Of a DNA stretch of 53,686 bases, positions 51,920 to 53,686 are shown piece by piece. Position numbers and translations under genes: made by a program. This stretch comes from Planctomycetales bacterium (GTDB lineage: Bacteria; Planctomycetota; Phycisphaerae; SM23-33). The number at the start of each line of letters is the position of its first letter. The first letter of the stretch is position 1. The DNA lies in the NCBI GenBank assembly GCA_030612725.1, contig JAUWNJ010000021.1, positions 1-53,686 on the forward strand. Reading direction: 5' to 3'. Under the pieces are notes generated by a model that was not told the DNA's origin, did no database searches, and saw only the letters and a program-made list of their open reading frames with translations.

Positions 51920-53534
51920 GGGCGTTGGCCTCGGCGGCTTGCTGTTCGTATTCCCGAATCTTCTTTGCCGCCAGCAGGCAGGGACGACGGGCGATAATCA
52001 CGCATAATTCCCCGGATTTCAACGCTTCAGCCAGGGCACGCTCGAACTTCTCTGCCTCCTTTGTGGGGTCGAACACCTCGACGCGCTCAATGCCGAGCGA
52101 TTTGGCGAAATCCTCAAAGATGATTTGATTGGTCGGCTGGTGGTCGAGTTTTCGCCCCGTTCCGGGGTGCTCCTGCAGGCCTGTCATCGCCGTCGTACCG
52201 TTATCAAGGATGAGTACCACGTGCCCGGTTTTGGGCGGATTGTACACCATCTCTACCAGTCCGGTTATTCCGCTGTGAACGAACGTGCTGTCGCCGATGA
52301 CGCTCACGACGCGGCGGGCCTTCTCGTCCGGCAGCACGTGTCTCATTCCCAGGCCTACGCCGATGCTCGCGCCCATGCAGACACAGGTGTCCATTGCCTC
52401 GAACGGAGGCAGTACGCCGAGCGTATAGCAGCCTATGTCGCCCGGCACGATGCAGTTTAACTTCTTGAGGATTTTGAAACCGGTGCGGTGCGGACAACCC
52501 GGGCACAGTTGCGGGGGTTTGCCCTTCGCCGGAGCCGGTTCGGGGGACGTGTCCGCCGACAGAATTCGACGCACGCGCCCCACGTTGAGTTCGCCGAATC
52601 GGTACATCGGGTCTTTGCCTTCAACTTTCAGACCGGCTGCGAGCAGCGTTTCGACCAGGACGGGATCGCCTTCCTCGATTACAACGCAACGCGCGACGCT
52701 TTTGGTGAAGTTTTCGATTGTCTTTATCGGTATCGGCCAGGTCAGTCCTATCTTCAGGAAACTGGCTTCCGGAGCGGCCTCGCGCGCGTGGGCGTATGAG
52801 ATGCCTGTGGCGATGATACCGAGGTCGTCGTTGCCCTTGATGGTTTGGTTCAGGTCGCTACGTTCGTTCCAGTCGGTTATTTGGGTCAGTCTCTCTCGCA
52901 TACGCTTATGAGCGGGCCTGGCGTATGCGGGGATCATTACACGGGACTTGATATCTCGGACAAACTCCGGTTTTTGGGGTTCCGTCGCCGAGCGGGCGGG
53001 AATCACGACCGTCTTGGAGTGGCAGATGCGAGTGGTTACGCGAAGAAAGACCGGCGTGTGGAATTTTTCGGACAGTTCAATCGCCCGGAGCGTGAAATCG
53101 TAGGCTTCCTGGGAATCTGACGGCTCGAACATCGGTATTCCGGCTGCCCGGGCATAGTGGCGGTTGTCCTGCTCGTTCTGGCTCGACGCCATACCGGGAT
53201 CGTCGGCTGTAACTATCACCATCGCGCCGGTTACGCCGGTGTAGGCGGAAGTGAACAACGGGTCGGCGGCGACGTTCAGCCCGACGTGCTTCATCGTTAC
53301 AAGCGTTCGAGCGCCGGCGAAGGAGGCCCCCAGGGCGACTTCCATAGCGACTTTTTCATTCGGCGCCCATTGGGCCAAACCGCCTATCAGGGAAAAATTC
53401 TCCAGAATCTCCGTGGACGGCGTACCGGGATAACCGGTTCCCAACGCCACACCGGCATCCAGAGCGGCCTTGGCGACGGCTTCGTTTCCGCTCATAAGCA
53501 GGCGTCCAGCCGGAGTTGTCTCGTCAGAAACCAT
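51912..53534 (-). CDS. iorA: Indolepyruvate oxidoreductase subunit alpha lacking the ferredoxin domain
   Basis: A 540-residue thiamine-diphosphate enzyme subunit that oxidatively decarboxylates aryl pyruvates to aryl-acetyl-CoA. The N-terminal pyrimidine-binding half ('MSGNEAVAKAALDAGVALGT', 'VALGASFAGARTLVTMKHVG') and the C-terminal diphosphate-binding half ('QLCPGCPHRTGFKILKKL', 'VIGDSTFVHSGITGLVEM', 'LDNGTTAMTGLQEHPGTG') are complete. Standard IorA proteins then continue after 'IIARRPCLL' into a domain with two [4Fe-4S] clusters; here the protein ends about 20 residues later with no further cysteines. Electrons must therefore leave by another protein, or through a separate ferredoxin. It is the first gene of the operon. 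Confidence 0.9.
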   Translation of the reverse strand: MVSDETTPAGRLLMSGNEAVAKAALDAGVALGTGYPGTPSTEILENFSLIGGLAQWAPNEKVAMEVALGASFAGARTLVTMKHVGLNVAADPLFTSAYTGVTGAMVIVTADDPGMASSQNEQDNRHYARAAGIPMFEPSDSQEAYDFTLRAIELSEKFHTPVFLRVTTRICHSKTVVIPARSATEPQKPEFVRDIKSRVMIPAYARPAHKRMRERLTQITDWNERSDLNQTIKGNDDLGIIATGISYAHAREAAPEASFLKIGLTWPIPIKTIENFTKSVARCVVIEEGDPVLVETLLAAGLKVEGKDPMYRFGELNVGRVRRILSADTSPEPAPAKGKPPQLCPGCPHRTGFKILKKLNCIVPGDIGCYTLGVLPPFEAMDTCVCMGASIGVGLGMRHVLPDEKARRVVSVIGDSTFVHSGITGLVEMVYNPPKTGHVVLILDNGTTAMTGLQEHPGTGRKLDHQPTNQIIFEDFAKSLGIERVEVFDPTKEAEKFERALAEALKSGELCVIIARRPCLLAAKKIREYEQQAAEANAHE

Positions 53535-53606
53535 TAAATCAGAATAGTAACTTGTAACAGGAAAAACAATAGTCGCCGTACAATAAAAAGAGAAATACGT
53601 CGTGCG

Positions 53607-53686
<80 letters not shown>

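Overview
The window looks like one contig from an uncultivated member of the Planctomycetota, probably the Phycisphaerae. This is an inference from gene style; no rRNA is present. The grounds are prepilin-like 'GFTLVELL' and 'NVLYVD' modules, tandem STN-type secreted proteins, many short palindromic repeats scattered between and inside genes, and an anaerobe-type redox set (NfnAB, IorAB, PyrK/PyrDB). Both ends are homopolymer runs (C at the left, G at the right) and look like sequencing or assembly artefacts.

Left part (0-24 kb), housekeeping and envelope: a secreted protein with a planctomycete-type C-terminal module; a cyclophilin lipoprotein; a very large fusion of 5-oxoprolinase (HyuA+HyuB) with a D-glutamate cyclase-like domain, overlapped by a hexose-6-phosphate mutarotase; an RND efflux pair; a WaaP-like kinase; queE-queD for 7-deazaguanine synthesis; a secreted tandem STN-like protein with a poly-Asp run; pyrK-pyrD (minus strand); then pilT, a PilB/GspE homologue that has lost its Walker A lysine, and a CvpA-like membrane protein.

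Middle part (24-43 kb), a surface-polysaccharide locus: two DegT-type aminotransferases behind a hairpin-rich leader, three intact family 4 glycosyltransferases, a GNAT acetyltransferase, a heparinase II/III-type lyase, a GT2 enzyme, an O-antigen ligase/polymerase-like protein, a polysaccharide pyruvyl transferase, a Wzx-type flippase with a 37-residue membrane peptide in front of it, two NodB-type deacetylases and a FemAB-GNAT fusion. The locus is eroding: remnants of a bi-domain oxidoreductase, of a fourth glycosyltransferase and of a frameshifted prepilin gene lie between intact genes. It ends near an unexplained hairpin-rich RNA-like stretch and a tRNA-Val.

Right part (44-53.6 kb), anaerobic redox and aryl-acid metabolism: nfnA-nfnB (plus strand), then on the minus strand an apparent operon iorA-iorB-paaK-ACT-paaK, followed by a TrpB2-type tryptophan synthase beta chain and a small Cys-rich protein. 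This set fits oxidative decarboxylation of aryl pyruvates to aryl-CoA, with interconversion of aryl acids and CoA esters.

The most notable signals are: (1) the oxoprolinase/D-glutamate cyclase fusion; (2) palindromic repeats that have become protein-coding in frame, inside PyrK and at the N-terminus of IorB; (3) the PilB-like pseudo-ATPase next to PilT; (4) the structured leader before the polysaccharide locus; (5) the decaying genes inside that locus.
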